Positions 8,117 through 17,239 of a DNA stretch of 64,000 nucleotides are shown one piece after another. Made by a program: the position numbers and the translations under genes. The notes beneath the pieces were generated by a model. It ran no database searches. It was given only the letters and a program-made list of their open reading frames with translations, and was not told the origin of the DNA. Position 1 is the first letter of the stretch. Every line of letters begins with the position of its first letter. Source of the DNA: Bradyrhizobium lupini (GTDB lineage Bacteria > Pseudomonadota > Alphaproteobacteria > Rhizobiales > Xanthobacteraceae); assembly GCF_040939785.1 (NCBI RefSeq), contig NZ_CP162553.1, forward strand, positions 992,001 to 1,056,000. The letters are read 5' to 3'.

Positions 8117-8965
8117 ATGCCGCTGGAGATCAAGATTTTGGACTATGGCGATATTGAGCTGGAATCGAGCTTTTTGGTTCTCGGCCGCGATTGCGGCCGC
8201 ACCCGCCGCGTCCTCACCCTCGGTTTCCTGATCCTCGGCGGCAAGTATCCGGTCGTGGTAGACACCGGTTACCGTTCCAACCAGATCATGGAAACGCTGG
8301 GGATGCGCGGCCTGCAGTATCACGAGCACATGATCGAGAACCAGCTTGCGCGGCACGGCGTGCGGATGGGCGATGTGCGTTTCGTCTGCCACACCCATCT
8401 GCACATCGACCACGCCGGCAAGGACGATCTGTTTCCGATGAACACGACCGTCGTCCTCAACCGTCGGGAGCTTGAATATTCTGTGTCCGGCCTGATGCAT
8501 CCGCAATATCCGGCACCGGATATCAAGCATCTGATCGACCGTCTGCACACCAAGAGTGCGCTGCGCTTTCTCGACCTCGAGATCACAGGTCCCATCGAGT
8601 TGATGCCGGGTGTCTACTGCGACGCCGCGAATGCGCATACCGAGGGATCGATGAATATCATCGTCGAAACGGCCGACGGCATCGCCACCATCTGCGGCGA
8701 CGTCATCTATGATTTCAACGACCAGATCGTGACGCCCTTCAACGAGATCCACGACTGGGAGCCGCGCACCACTGGCAACCACGGCACCACCAAGCGGGCC
8801 GAGAAGGCCGCCATCAAAAAGCTGCTCAGCAATTCGCGCTATCTGCTGCCGGTCCACGACCGCCCCGCCAAGATCGAAGGCGGCAACGTCGTCGGCCGGC
8901 TGCACGACCAGGTGCCTGGGCCGGTCGTGCAGTCTCTGCCCCAGCGCAACTGGTTTCCGGCCTAG
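8117..8965 (+). CDS. MBL-fold hydrolase, N-acyl homoserine lactonase-like
   Basis: A 282-residue metallo-beta-lactamase-fold protein. The dinuclear metal motif HTHLHIDHAG (HxHxDH, about residues 92-101) is intact, with later metal ligands in CDAANAHTEGSMNI and CGDVIYDF. Overall layout resembles AiiA/AttM-type lactonases, but in this operon a catabolic lactone or ester substrate is as likely as a signal molecule. ATG 8117 is preceded by a good GGGAGG. It follows the amidohydrolase and precedes the SMP-30/isochorismatase gene on the same strand. Confidence 0.85.
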   Translation: MPLEIKILDYGDIELESSFLVLGRDCGRTRRVLTLGFLILGGKYPVVVDTGYRSNQIMETLGMRGLQYHEHMIENQLARHGVRMGDVRFVCHTHLHIDHAGKDDLFPMNTTVVLNRRELEYSVSGLMHPQYPAPDIKHLIDRLHTKSALRFLDLEITGPIELMPGVYCDAANAHTEGSMNIIVETADGIATICGDVIYDFNDQIVTPFNEIHDWEPRTTGNHGTTKRAEKAAIKKLLSNSRYLLPVHDRPAKIEGGNVVGRLHDQVPGPVVQSLPQRNWFPA

Positions 8966-8983
8966 ACGCCAGAGGATCGACCG

Positions 8984-10557
8984 ATGACCCACGTCACCTT
9001 GCGCTCCGAATTCGAGACCCTGATCGATCCCTACGCACCAGTCGCGCAAATCGGCACCGGTTTTGACTTTACGGAAGGACCGATCTGGCATCCGGTGGAT
9101 CATTATCTGCTGTTCTCAGACATGCCGGGCGACGTGCGCCGGCGCTGGGATGCGCGGCGCGGCGTCGCCGAGGTCAAGCGTCCCTCGAACAAATGCAACG
9201 GCATGACCTATGACGCCGAGCTCAATTTGATCGTTTGCGAGCACGCGACATCGTCGTTGATCCGCGAGCGGCCGGACGGACGGCGCGAGGTGCTGGCCTC
9301 GCACTTTGGGGGACAGGAGCTCAACAGCCCCAACGACGTCTGCGTGCACTCCTCCGGCGCGATCTATTTCTCGGACCCCTGGTATGGCCGCATGCCGGTC
9401 TATGGCGTCGAGCGGCCGAGGCAGCTCGGTTTCCAGGGCGTCTATCGCGTCGTGCCCGGCGCCGACCCGAAGCTCGTCGTGGACCGCAATCTGTTCGACC
9501 AGCCGAACGGGCTGTGCTTCTCGCCCGACGAGAAACTGCTCTATGTCAACGACACCGTGCAGGCACTCATCCGCGTGTTTGATGTCAATTCTGACGGTTC
9601 CCTGTCGACCGCGCGGGTGTTCGCGAGCGCCATCCGCTCCGAGCTCGAGCCCGGCTTGCCCGACGGCATGAAGTGCGACCAGCACGGCAACGTCTGGGTT
9701 ACGGCACCCGGCGGGGTCTGGGTCTATTCGCCGCGGAGCGAGCTGCTCGGCAAGCTCCGCCTGCCCGAACTCGTCGCCAACCTTACCTGGGGCGGGCCGG
9801 ATTTCCGCACGCTGTACCTGACTTCGACGCACTCGGTCTATGCAATTCCCACCAGGGTCGGACCGCGCCACGAGCCCTATATGAGCGGCAAGCGAGGCAG
9901 CGGCACTGCGGCCGCGGGCTCTGCTTCCGCTGCCCCCATCCTTGCCGACGGCGAAATGCAGCTCGACCCGCGACGCTGCGCCATGATCATCCAGGATCTC
10001 CAGAACGACGTCATCATGGATGGCGGCGCCTTTGCCGATTCCGGCGCGCCAGGTCACGCGAAGCAGCAGCGCGTCGTCGAGAATGTCCGCCGCCTAGCCG
10101 AAACGGCGCGGGCGCGAGGCGTGGCCATCATTCATGTCTGGTTCGTCGTCGAGCCCGGCGCGCCCGGCGTGACGCTGAATGCGCCGCTGTTCGAGGGTCT
10201 CGTCGACAGCAAGGCGATGGTGCGCGGAAGCTGGGGGCGGCACCGGTGTCAGGTCTCGAACCACGGCCCGGCGATTTCGTGGTCGAGAAGGTGCGAATGA
10301 GTGCCTGGGAAGGCACGAGGCTCGAAACGATCCTGAAAGCCACCGGCCGCGACATGATCATCAACACCGGCGCCTGGACCAACATGTCAGTTGAGCACAC
10401 AGCGCGGACCGGTGCCGACAAGGGCTACTTCATGATCGTTCCCGAGGATTGCTGCTCGACCATGAACGCCGATTGGCACGCCGCGTCGATCAATTTCGCC
10501 ATGCAGAACGTCGCCGTCGTGACCAAGGCCGATGCGGTCATCAAAGCGCTGGGATGA
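8984..10557 (+). pseudogene. SMP-30/gluconolactonase - isochorismatase fusion, frameshifted
   Basis: With the frame restored this is about 524 residues. Residues 1-300 form an SMP-30/gluconolactonase beta propeller (GFDFTEGPIWHP, NSPNDVCVHSSGAIYFSDPW, DQPNGLCFSPDEKLLYVNDT). A Gly/Ala/Ser linker leads into an isochorismatase-like hydrolase domain (RCAMIIQDLQNDV, then MIINTGAWTNMSVEHTAR). The frame breaks at GGGGG 10233-10237: adding one G joins KAMVRGSWG to AAPVSGLEPRPGDFVV. As written, the protein ends at 10300 and loses the last third of the isochorismatase domain, including its catalytic loop. A fused lactonase and amidase suggests two successive hydrolyses of one compound. Confidence 0.8.
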
Positions 10558-10560
10558 GCG

Positions 10561-11188
10561 GTGGCGAAGCTCCTGCACCTGTCTTGCTCGCCCCGCGGCG
10601 ACCTCCTGGTCAGGCGCCGGCGCACGCGTTTTCCTCGACGGCTTTCGCCGAGCTCGGCCCGACTGGGACGTGGACGTTATGGATCTCTGGCGCGAGCGCT
10701 TGCCGGAATTTTCAGGCCCCATTGTCGAAGCCAAATATGCACGGATGAAGGCGCAGGCCTTCAACGACGCGCAGCGGGACAGCTTCGCGGAAGCCGAGCG
10801 GATGGCGGTGCGCTTAGCGCTCGCCGAGCGGGTGCTGATTTCGACGCCAATGTGGAACTTCGGCATTCCCTATAAGCTCAAGCAATGGTTCGACATTATC
10901 GTCCAGCCCGGGCTCACCTTTCGGTTCGATCCGTCGCTGGGGTATATCCCGTTGCTGAAGGACCGGCCGACCATCGTCATCATTGCCAGTGGCAGCGATT
11001 TCGCCACCGGAATGAATCGCGGGCGCATCGACATGGCAGCGCCTTACCTGCGCGAAATTTTGCGTTTTGTCGGCATCAGCAATGTCCGTTTCATTCCGAT
11101 CGGACCAACCACCGGACCGCAACAGCCCATTGAGGTGGCTCGCGAACGAGCCCATCGACGCCTGGCCGCAATGGCCGAGAGCTTCTGA
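10561..11188 (+). pseudogene. NAD(P)H-dependent FMN reductase (azoreductase/quinone reductase-like), frameshifted
   Basis: A flavodoxin-like FMN reductase of about 208 residues once one base is removed. The GTG 10561 frame reads MAKLLHLSCSPRGD, the typical N-terminal FMN loop, then goes out of frame. The other frame continues AGARVFLDGFRRARPDWDVDVMDLW and then STPMWNFGIPYKLKQWFD, a hallmark of azoreductases and NAD(P)H-quinone reductases. One extra C near 10602 explains the shift. It is the last gene of the Mo-hydroxylase operon and may recycle a flavin or quinone electron acceptor. Confidence 0.78.
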
Positions 11189-11211
11189 TGCGCCCCGCAG
11201 GTCAGTCGAGG

Positions 11212-12261
11212 CTACGGCAGATTGTCCCGCAGAAAAATGTCGATGCGGATGCGCTCCTGGTCGGGGCTGATCGGCTCACCCGAACAATGCGCGAGCAGGA
11301 CTCGCGCCGCAGACCGTGCCTCGTGGCCGGGATCCTGGTTGATGATGGCATCGAGCGTGCCGCGGACCAGGAAACGCCGCGTGTATTGGGTCAGCTCATG
11401 GGCAATCCAGACCACCTCGCGCGCCCGTCCCGAGGCCTCAAGCGCGTCGGCGATGCCACGGTTCCCGGCGCCGCAGCAGTATATGCCGCGCAGATCGGGC
11501 TGGCGCGCGAGCAGTGCCGCAGTGAGCTCCCGGGTGCGCTCGCTGTCGTCGCGGCCCTCGATCACCGGCAGCGCGACTAGGCTCTGATATTCGCTGGACA
11601 GGATCTGGTGGAAGCCGAATTGCCGTTCGGTGTGATCGCGCAGCGACAACGATCCCGCGATGACGGCCACCGTCCCCTTGCGACCAGTGAGGAACCGTCC
11701 CATCAGCGTTGCAGCGGTGCGGCCTGCCGCCGGGTTGTCGATGCCGACATAGTGCAGCCGGCGCGAGCTCGGCGCGTCCGACACGAGGGTCACCACAGCG
11801 ACCCCGCGCGCAGTGAGTTCGTCGATCGCGGCGCGCACCCTGGGATGGTCGAGCGCGATCACGGCGACGCCATGATAGGCAGGCGAGAGATTTTCCAGCG
11901 CGGCGGCGAGTACGTCCGGATCGAACACGTCGACACGCAGGATATCAATGAAGCCGCGCTGGCCGGCGAGCCAGTCTGCGGTGCGCTGGACCTGCTCGGT
12001 CAGGTTGGTCATGAAGCTGTTGCTGCCCGTCGGCAGCACAAAGGCAAAGCGGAACGTCTGCCCGCGGGCAAGCCGCGCGGCCGCGACGTCGGCTCGATAG
12101 CCGAGTTTTGCCACCGCGGCCTCGACCCGCGCGACGGTCTTGGCGCGCACGCCCTCGCGCCGGTTGACGACGCGGTCGACCGTGGCGAGCGAAACACCCG
12201 CCGTGCGCGCAACGTCCTCAAGCGTGGCACGAATCACCGGCTGGCTCGCACCAGCATTCAT
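11212..12261 (-). CDS. LacI-family transcriptional regulator
   Basis: A 349-residue repressor. The N-terminal helix-turn-helix reads ATLEDVARTAGVSLATVDRV with the hinge VAAAVAKLGYRADVAA-type region following; residues from about 70 form a periplasmic-binding-protein-like sugar sensor domain (RFAFVLPTGSNSFM). Start is ATG 12261, which overlaps the ThuA stop (ATGA). It is the last gene of the minus-strand sugar-uptake operon and is the obvious local regulator. The effector is probably the imported sugar or a derivative. No clear palindromic operator was found. Confidence 0.9.
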   Translation of the reverse strand: MNAGASQPVIRATLEDVARTAGVSLATVDRVVNRREGVRAKTVARVEAAVAKLGYRADVAAARLARGQTFRFAFVLPTGSNSFMTNLTEQVQRTADWLAGQRGFIDILRVDVFDPDVLAAALENLSPAYHGVAVIALDHPRVRAAIDELTARGVAVVTLVSDAPSSRRLHYVGIDNPAAGRTAATLMGRFLTGRKGTVAVIAGSLSLRDHTERQFGFHQILSSEYQSLVALPVIEGRDDSERTRELTAALLARQPDLRGIYCCGAGNRGIADALEASGRAREVVWIAHELTQYTRRFLVRGTLDAIINQDPGHEARSAARVLLAHCSGEPISPDQERIRIDIFLRDNLP

Positions 12262-12902
12262 TCGCGCGCCGCCCACAGCATGCCGCGGGTCATCAACGTC
12301 CGGATCTCCGGTACGTCGAGCTCGTAGGCGCGGTGGCCGAGCGAGGAATAGAACACCCTGCCCGCGCCGTATCGCTTCTTCCAGATCACCGGCATCACCA
12401 CGCCCTCGATCCAGGGGGCGTGCTCGCCGGTGAAGGTCGTCGTCGCCAACACCTCGTTGGCGGGGTCGACATGCATGTAGTACTGCTCGGAACGATGCTC
12501 GAAACTCTTCAGGCCCTTCATGATGGGATCATCCGGTTTCGTCAAGTCGACCTTGTAGTCGATGATGTTGCCGGGATGCGCAACCCACTGCCCGCCGCAC
12601 AGGAACTGGTAGTCGACGGAATCGCGGAACGCGTCACCCATGCCGCCATGATGGCCGGCGAGCCCGACGCCGCTTCGGACCGCAGCGCAGAGATTGAGCG
12701 CTTCCGCCTTCTCGATCTTCGACATGGTGTAGATCGGGATGATCAGTGACAGGTCGTGAATCGCGGGATCGGCGAACGCGGCGGTGGTGGTTTCGATCCG
12801 CACCTCGAAGCCTTCAGCCTTCAGCCAGCCGCGGATCATCGAAGCGCAGAGATCGGGATCGTGTCCCGGCCAGCCGCCCCATACAATTAATGCCTTGCGC
12901 AT
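12258..12902 (-). CDS. ThuA-domain protein
   Basis: A 214-residue ThuA-like protein (class I glutamine-amidotransferase-like fold). It starts RKALIVWGGWPGHDP; HHGGMGDAF and YYMHVDPANEVLATT are the typical inner motifs, and PVIWKKRYGAGRVFYSSLGH is near the end. ThuA proteins belong to trehalose/maltose-type utilisation loci with Gfo/Idh dehydrogenases, where they take part in 3-keto-sugar metabolism. I prefer ATG 12902 because GAGGGA sits six bases upstream; ATG 12908 would leave no spacing. Part of the ABC transporter - Gfo/Idh - ThuA - LacI operon. Confidence 0.88.
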   Translation of the reverse strand: MRKALIVWGGWPGHDPDLCASMIRGWLKAEGFEVRIETTTAAFADPAIHDLSLIIPIYTMSKIEKAEALNLCAAVRSGVGLAGHHGGMGDAFRDSVDYQFLCGGQWVAHPGNIIDYKVDLTKPDDPIMKGLKSFEHRSEQYYMHVDPANEVLATTTFTGEHAPWIEGVVMPVIWKKRYGAGRVFYSSLGHRAYELDVPEIRTLMTRGMLWAARE

Positions 12903-12912
12903 GGTCATTCCC

Positions 12913-14010
12913 TCAGTCGATCTGTCCGGTTTCGCGCCCGGCCGGCAGCATCGCCGGCCGCTCGACGCGGCTCTCGATCTTGACGCGCCGGCCTTCGTCG
13001 GCAGAGATCTGGAACGCCTCCATCACCTCCAGCACGTGGAAAGCGAGCGCGCCGCTCGCACGATGCGGCCGGTTGTTCAGTATCGCGGAGGCCATATCGG
13101 CGGCGCCAATGGAACGGAACTCGCCATCGACATGACCGTGGGTCAGCGGGACCGGCTCCCAGTCGCCGCCAGCCTTGGCGACCTGCACCTCGCCGCCGAA
13201 GCGGTTCGGGTCCGGCACCAGCATGCTGCCCTTGTCGCCATAAATCTCGATTGGCGCGTGCCGGTGCTTGGGCACGTCAAAGCTCATCGCGATCGAGACG
13301 ACCGCCCCGCTCTCGAATTCGAGCGTGCCGGCGACATGGGTCGAAACTTCGACCGGGATCAGCGTTCCGTTCATCGGCTGGCTGGTGACCAGCCGCTCGG
13401 ATTTCGGACGCGCGGTCGAGCCCATCACGCTCGCCACCGGGCCGAGCAGCTGCACGAGATCGGTGATGTAGTACGGGCCCATGTCAAGCATAGGGCCGCC
13501 GCCGCGCAAATAATAGAAACCCGGCGCCGGATGCCAGCGCTCATGGCCGGGGCAGCCGAAGAACGCGCTGCCGGCCACGGGCGTGCCGATCGCGTCATCG
13601 TCGATCAGCTTGCGCGCGGTCTGGTGCCCACCGCCCAGGAACGTATCGGGCGCGCAACCGACGCGAAGATTCTTCTGCGCGGCGAGCTCCATCACCTTGC
13701 GCGCTTCCGTGACGTTAATGCCGAGCGGCTTCTCGGAATGAACGTGCTTGCCGGCGTTCAGCACCGCCAGGCTGACGTCGGTGTGGGCGAGTGGCACAGT
13801 GAGATTGATGACGATCTCAACGTCGTCTCGCTTGAGCAGCTGATCAACCCGCATCGCCGGCAACCCGAAGGCGGCGCCCTGCCGCTCTGCCGCATCGCTG
13901 CGCATATCGGCGAGCGCCTTGATTTCCATGACCGCGAAGCGCTGGGCCGCCTTCAGATAAGCGGTGCTGATATTGCCGCAGCCGATGATGCCGATGCCGA
14001 CTTTTCTCAT
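12913..14010 (-). CDS. Gfo/Idh/MocA-family oxidoreductase
   Basis: A 365-residue NAD(P)-dependent sugar dehydrogenase. The N-terminal Rossmann motif is VGIGIIGCGNIS; HVHSEKPLGIN near residue 95 carries the conserved EKP lysine; the C-terminal beta-sheet domain is complete. It probably oxidises the sugar (often at C-3) delivered by the adjacent ABC transporter. It lies 22 bases after the permease gene with GGAG upstream of ATG 14010, and 10 bases before the preferred ThuA start. Confidence 0.9.
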   Translation of the reverse strand: MRKVGIGIIGCGNISTAYLKAAQRFAVMEIKALADMRSDAAERQGAAFGLPAMRVDQLLKRDDVEIVINLTVPLAHTDVSLAVLNAGKHVHSEKPLGINVTEARKVMELAAQKNLRVGCAPDTFLGGGHQTARKLIDDDAIGTPVAGSAFFGCPGHERWHPAPGFYYLRGGGPMLDMGPYYITDLVQLLGPVASVMGSTARPKSERLVTSQPMNGTLIPVEVSTHVAGTLEFESGAVVSIAMSFDVPKHRHAPIEIYGDKGSMLVPDPNRFGGEVQVAKAGGDWEPVPLTHGHVDGEFRSIGAADMASAILNNRPHRASGALAFHVLEVMEAFQISADEGRRVKIESRVERPAMLPAGRETGQID

Positions 14011-14032
14011 TGTGATCTCCGTGAGGTACCGT

Positions 14033-14881
14033 TCATCCCTTGACCGCGCCGGCGGTGAGGCCTGCGACGATGTGCTTCTGCGCCAGGAGGAAGAGAATGA
14101 TCGTCGGCAGGATGGTCAACGTGATGAAGGCCAGGATCAGATGCCACTCGGACGAATACTCGCCCTGATAAATCATGATACCGAGCGGCCAGGGATAGAG
14201 CGCGTCGGTGTTGAGCATCACCAGCGGCAGCAGATAGGCGTTCCAGCTGTTGACGAAGGTGATGGTACCGACGGTCGCCAGGATCGGCCGCGATAACGGC
14301 AACGTCACATAGCGGAAGAATTTGATATAGCTGCACCCGTCGACCAGCGCGGCCTCCAGCAATTCGTACGGGATGTCCTTGAAGAAGCGCCGCAGCAGCA
14401 ACACGCTCATCGCAAGACTGAAGGCCGTCTGCGGCAGGGCAACGCCAAAATATGTATCGAGCAGCCCGAGATCGCGGACCTTGATGAAGAGCGGCAGCAC
14501 CGCCGTCGCGGCCGGAAACAGCAGGCCCAGCGTCAGGTAGCTCAGCAGCATCGAGCTGCCATAGAACCTGATATGGGCGAAGGTGAACGCCGCCATCGAG
14601 GCGACGATCAGGGTCAGGGCCACCGTGAGGGTCGAGATGATCAGCGAGTTGCGCAAGAGCTGCCAGTAGCGTGCCGAGAACAGGATGTCGGCATAGTTCT
14701 GCCACTCCCAGTGGCGTGGCAGGCCGAACGGATTGACGCGCAGTTCGCCGAGCGATTTGAAGCCACCGAACAAGGTCGCGAGCAGCGGCACCACTACGAT
14801 GATGGCAACGACGGCGAGGAACACCAGCTTGAACAATACTGAGGGATCGAACGGGGCGCGGATGGTCCTGGCGTTACTCAT
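14033..14881 (-). CDS. Carbohydrate ABC transporter permease (MalG type)
   Basis: A 282-residue inner-membrane permease of the CUT1 sugar importer family. It has a long first membrane segment (LFKLVFLAVVAIIVVVPLLA), further hydrophobic helices, and the EAA loop near ELLEAALVDGCSYIKFFRYV, which docks the ATPase. I start it at ATG 14881, overlapping the end of the partner permease once that gene's frameshift is corrected. No ATPase gene is present in this cluster, so a shared MsmK/UgpC-type ATPase elsewhere would be needed. Confidence 0.9.
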   Translation of the reverse strand: MSNARTIRAPFDPSVLFKLVFLAVVAIIVVVPLLATLFGGFKSLGELRVNPFGLPRHWEWQNYADILFSARYWQLLRNSLIISTLTVALTLIVASMAAFTFAHIRFYGSSMLLSYLTLGLLFPAATAVLPLFIKVRDLGLLDTYFGVALPQTAFSLAMSVLLLRRFFKDIPYELLEAALVDGCSYIKFFRYVTLPLSRPILATVGTITFVNSWNAYLLPLVMLNTDALYPWPLGIMIYQGEYSSEWHLILAFITLTILPTIILFLLAQKHIVAGLTAGAVKG

Positions 14882-15835
14882 CGCGCATGAACCATCGCTT
14901 GTACGTGAAGGCAAAGGTCACGCAGATCGCAAACAGGATGACGCCGATGGCACTGCCGTAGCCGACCCGCATGCGTGAGATGCCATTGTTGTAAAGAAAG
15001 CTCACCATCGTGTTCGAGGAGTCCGCTGGCCCCCGCGCGTCAGCGGCATGACGAGGTCGAACAGCTGCAGCGAGCCGACGATGGCGAAGAACACGGAGAG
15101 CCTTATCGTCGGATAGAGCAAGGGGATGACCACATGTCGCAAGGCTTGCGATCGGGTCGCGCCGTCGATACGCGCCGCCTCGACCAGGCTCTTGTCGAGG
15201 CCCTGGAGCGCTGCGATGAATAGCATCATGTGGAAGCCAAAGTACTTCCAGACGACCACGATCAGCACCGCCAGCATGGCCGTATCCGTCGATGCAAGCA
15301 GATGCGGCGGCTCGGCGCCGAAGCTGCGCCAGATCGAGGCCACAAGGCCGTAGTCGCCATCATAGACGAAGCTGAAGATCAGCCCGGTCGCGATCTCCGC
15401 CAGGATATAGGGCATGAAGAACAGCATGCGCAGCGCCACCGCCCCTCGAAAGCGTTCGGCGAGCATCAAGGCCAGGGTGAGCGCAAGCGGCAGCTGGATG
15501 GCGAGCGAAACAGCGATGATCAGGCCGTTGTTGCGCAGAGCGAGCCAGAAGGCGCGGGTCTCCAGCACAAAGCGGTAATTGTCCAGGCCAATCCAGTTGG
15601 TCGGCCTGCCGAACCCGTTCCAATTGAAGCCCGAATACCAGGCTGCTTCGCCGATCGGCAGCACAACGAACAACGTGAACAACAGCAGCGCCGGCGGCAG
15701 GAACAGGATGAGCACCGTCAGCCTGCCGTCCCAACTCGGGCCACGGACCGTGACCTGCGGGATCATCTCGCCAGCAGCGCCGATCGCCGACACGCTCGCG
15801 GTCCGCCGCGTCACCGTCAGTTGCCCTGTTTCCAC
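14874..15835 (-). pseudogene. Carbohydrate ABC transporter permease (MalF type), frameshifted
   Basis: The partner permease, about 320 residues once corrected. The readable frame covers most membrane helices and the EAA loop (DKSLVEAARIDGATRSQALR), then fails after VMPLTRGG and stops at 15002. Adding one base to the C5 run at 15030-15034 (G run on the coding strand) restores RGGPADSSNTMVSFLYNNG and a last helix ending KRWFMRDE, with the stop at 14874-14876 overlapping the next gene. Length is then exactly in frame. Start GTG 15835 overlaps the binding-protein gene by 19 bases; ATG 15766 is an alternative. Without correction the last helix is lost. Confidence 0.82.
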
Positions 15836-17076
15836 GCCGCCTCGATCGCCTTGGCAGCCTCTTGCGGGCTCATGCTGCCGCCGGCGATCTCGGCAGTAAC
15901 GTCGTTGACGACGCGGCCGACCGACGGACCCAGGCTCTGGTCATAGAAGTTCTGGTGGTAGTTCGACTTCGCTAGATTGGCGGCGATCAGCTTCATGAAG
16001 GCGTTGTTGAGGCCGACATCCGCACCCTGCACCACCGGGATGATGAAGTTGCCCGCGGCAAGCCGCGTCTGCACCTCTTTGGAGACGAAGTACTTCAGGA
16101 AATCGACAGCCTCCTTCGGCGAGCCTTTTGTGATCAACCAACCGGTGATGCCCCCGAGCGTATCGGTCGGAGCGCCCTTGCCGCCGGTCACGACCGGGAA
16201 GTCGAACCAGCAGATCTTGTCTTCGATCAATCCGACCTTGTCGGCGGCGAGAGCGCGCTGCAGATGATAGACCGTGCTGATCGCGAGCGTCATCGCCGCC
16301 TTGCCGTCGCCGAAATAGCCGACCGCCTGCGGGTTCTTGAAACCCAGGAAGCCATTCTGGAACGGTTGGAGATCCACGAGTTGCTTGAACAGCTCGCCGG
16401 ATTTCTGGAAGGTTTCCCCGGCAAAGCCGCCGTTCTCGCCACGCAACGCCGCATCGAACGCCGCCTTGCCGCCGATGCGCACAGCAAGATGCGTCCAGTA
16501 GAAGTGCAGTGGCCACTTATCGGCGCCGCCGACCACGATCGGGGTCACGCCGGCGGATTTCAACGTCTTCACGGCAGCAAGCAGATCGTCCCAGCTCTTG
16601 ATCCCGGCAGGGTCGACCTTCGCCTTGGCCATCAGCTCCTTGTTGCAGAGGAAGCCGACCTGCGAGAGCGCCGTGGGCAGACCATAAACACGGCCGTTGC
16701 TGGTGAAGGCGGCGAGCGCCGCCGGTGTGAGACTGTCGCTGTAGCCCTCCACAGAATCGGTGATGTCGTCGAGCACACCGGCCTCGATCTGCGTCTTCAG
16801 GACACCGCCGGCCCAGCTGTAGATGATGTTGGGCCGGTCTTTGGATTGCAGGATGGTCGGCAGCTTGGCCTTGTAGGCCTCGTTCTCGAGGAACTGCATC
16901 TCGACCTTGACGCCGGGATGCGACCCCTCATAGGCGCGCGCAACCTCCTCCCAGATTTTGACCTGGGCCGGGTTGGCCTCGATGTGCAGCCACTTGACCG
17001 TCGTTTCGGCCGCAGCGAGTTTCGCTCCGAACAGGCATGCGACAACGGCTAGTCCCAGTTTCCCGAGCAGTCTCAT
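15817..17076 (-). CDS. Extracellular sugar-binding protein of an ABC transporter
   Basis: A 419-residue periplasmic solute-binding protein of the CUT1 (family 1) type. A Sec signal peptide is clear (MRLLGKLGLAVVACLFGAKLAAA), then ETTVKWLHIEANPAQ. Family features include IIYSWAGG and GKAAMTLAIS. I use ATG 17076, which has GGGAGGAA upstream; an upstream extension lacks sense. It is first in the minus-strand operon with two permeases, Gfo/Idh, ThuA and LacI. The substrate is a sugar or polyol, identity unknown. Confidence 0.9.
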   Translation of the reverse strand: MRLLGKLGLAVVACLFGAKLAAAETTVKWLHIEANPAQVKIWEEVARAYEGSHPGVKVEMQFLENEAYKAKLPTILQSKDRPNIIYSWAGGVLKTQIEAGVLDDITDSVEGYSDSLTPAALAAFTSNGRVYGLPTALSQVGFLCNKELMAKAKVDPAGIKSWDDLLAAVKTLKSAGVTPIVVGGADKWPLHFYWTHLAVRIGGKAAFDAALRGENGGFAGETFQKSGELFKQLVDLQPFQNGFLGFKNPQAVGYFGDGKAAMTLAISTVYHLQRALAADKVGLIEDKICWFDFPVVTGGKGAPTDTLGGITGWLITKGSPKEAVDFLKYFVSKEVQTRLAAGNFIIPVVQGADVGLNNAFMKLIAANLAKSNYHQNFYDQSLGPSVGRVVNDVTAEIAGGSMSPQEAAKAIEAAWKQGN

Positions 17077-17239
17077 CACATTCCTCCCAAGGGCTCTTAT
17101 TCTTTGATGCAATCCTGCCTTCGATTTTTGAGGTACGCAACTGAAATTCTGACCTATGCACCTCACGAGGGAGGTCGCTAAGGTGAGCGGGAGAGTCGGG
17201 CCGCGTCGCGCTGCCCCCAACGCAAATCGAGGGATATCC

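Noticed and set aside
17077..17239. LacI-type operator between the sugar-binding protein and the SDR
   Set aside because: I looked for a palindrome with a central CG and found only imperfect, short inverted repeats; not convincing enough to list.
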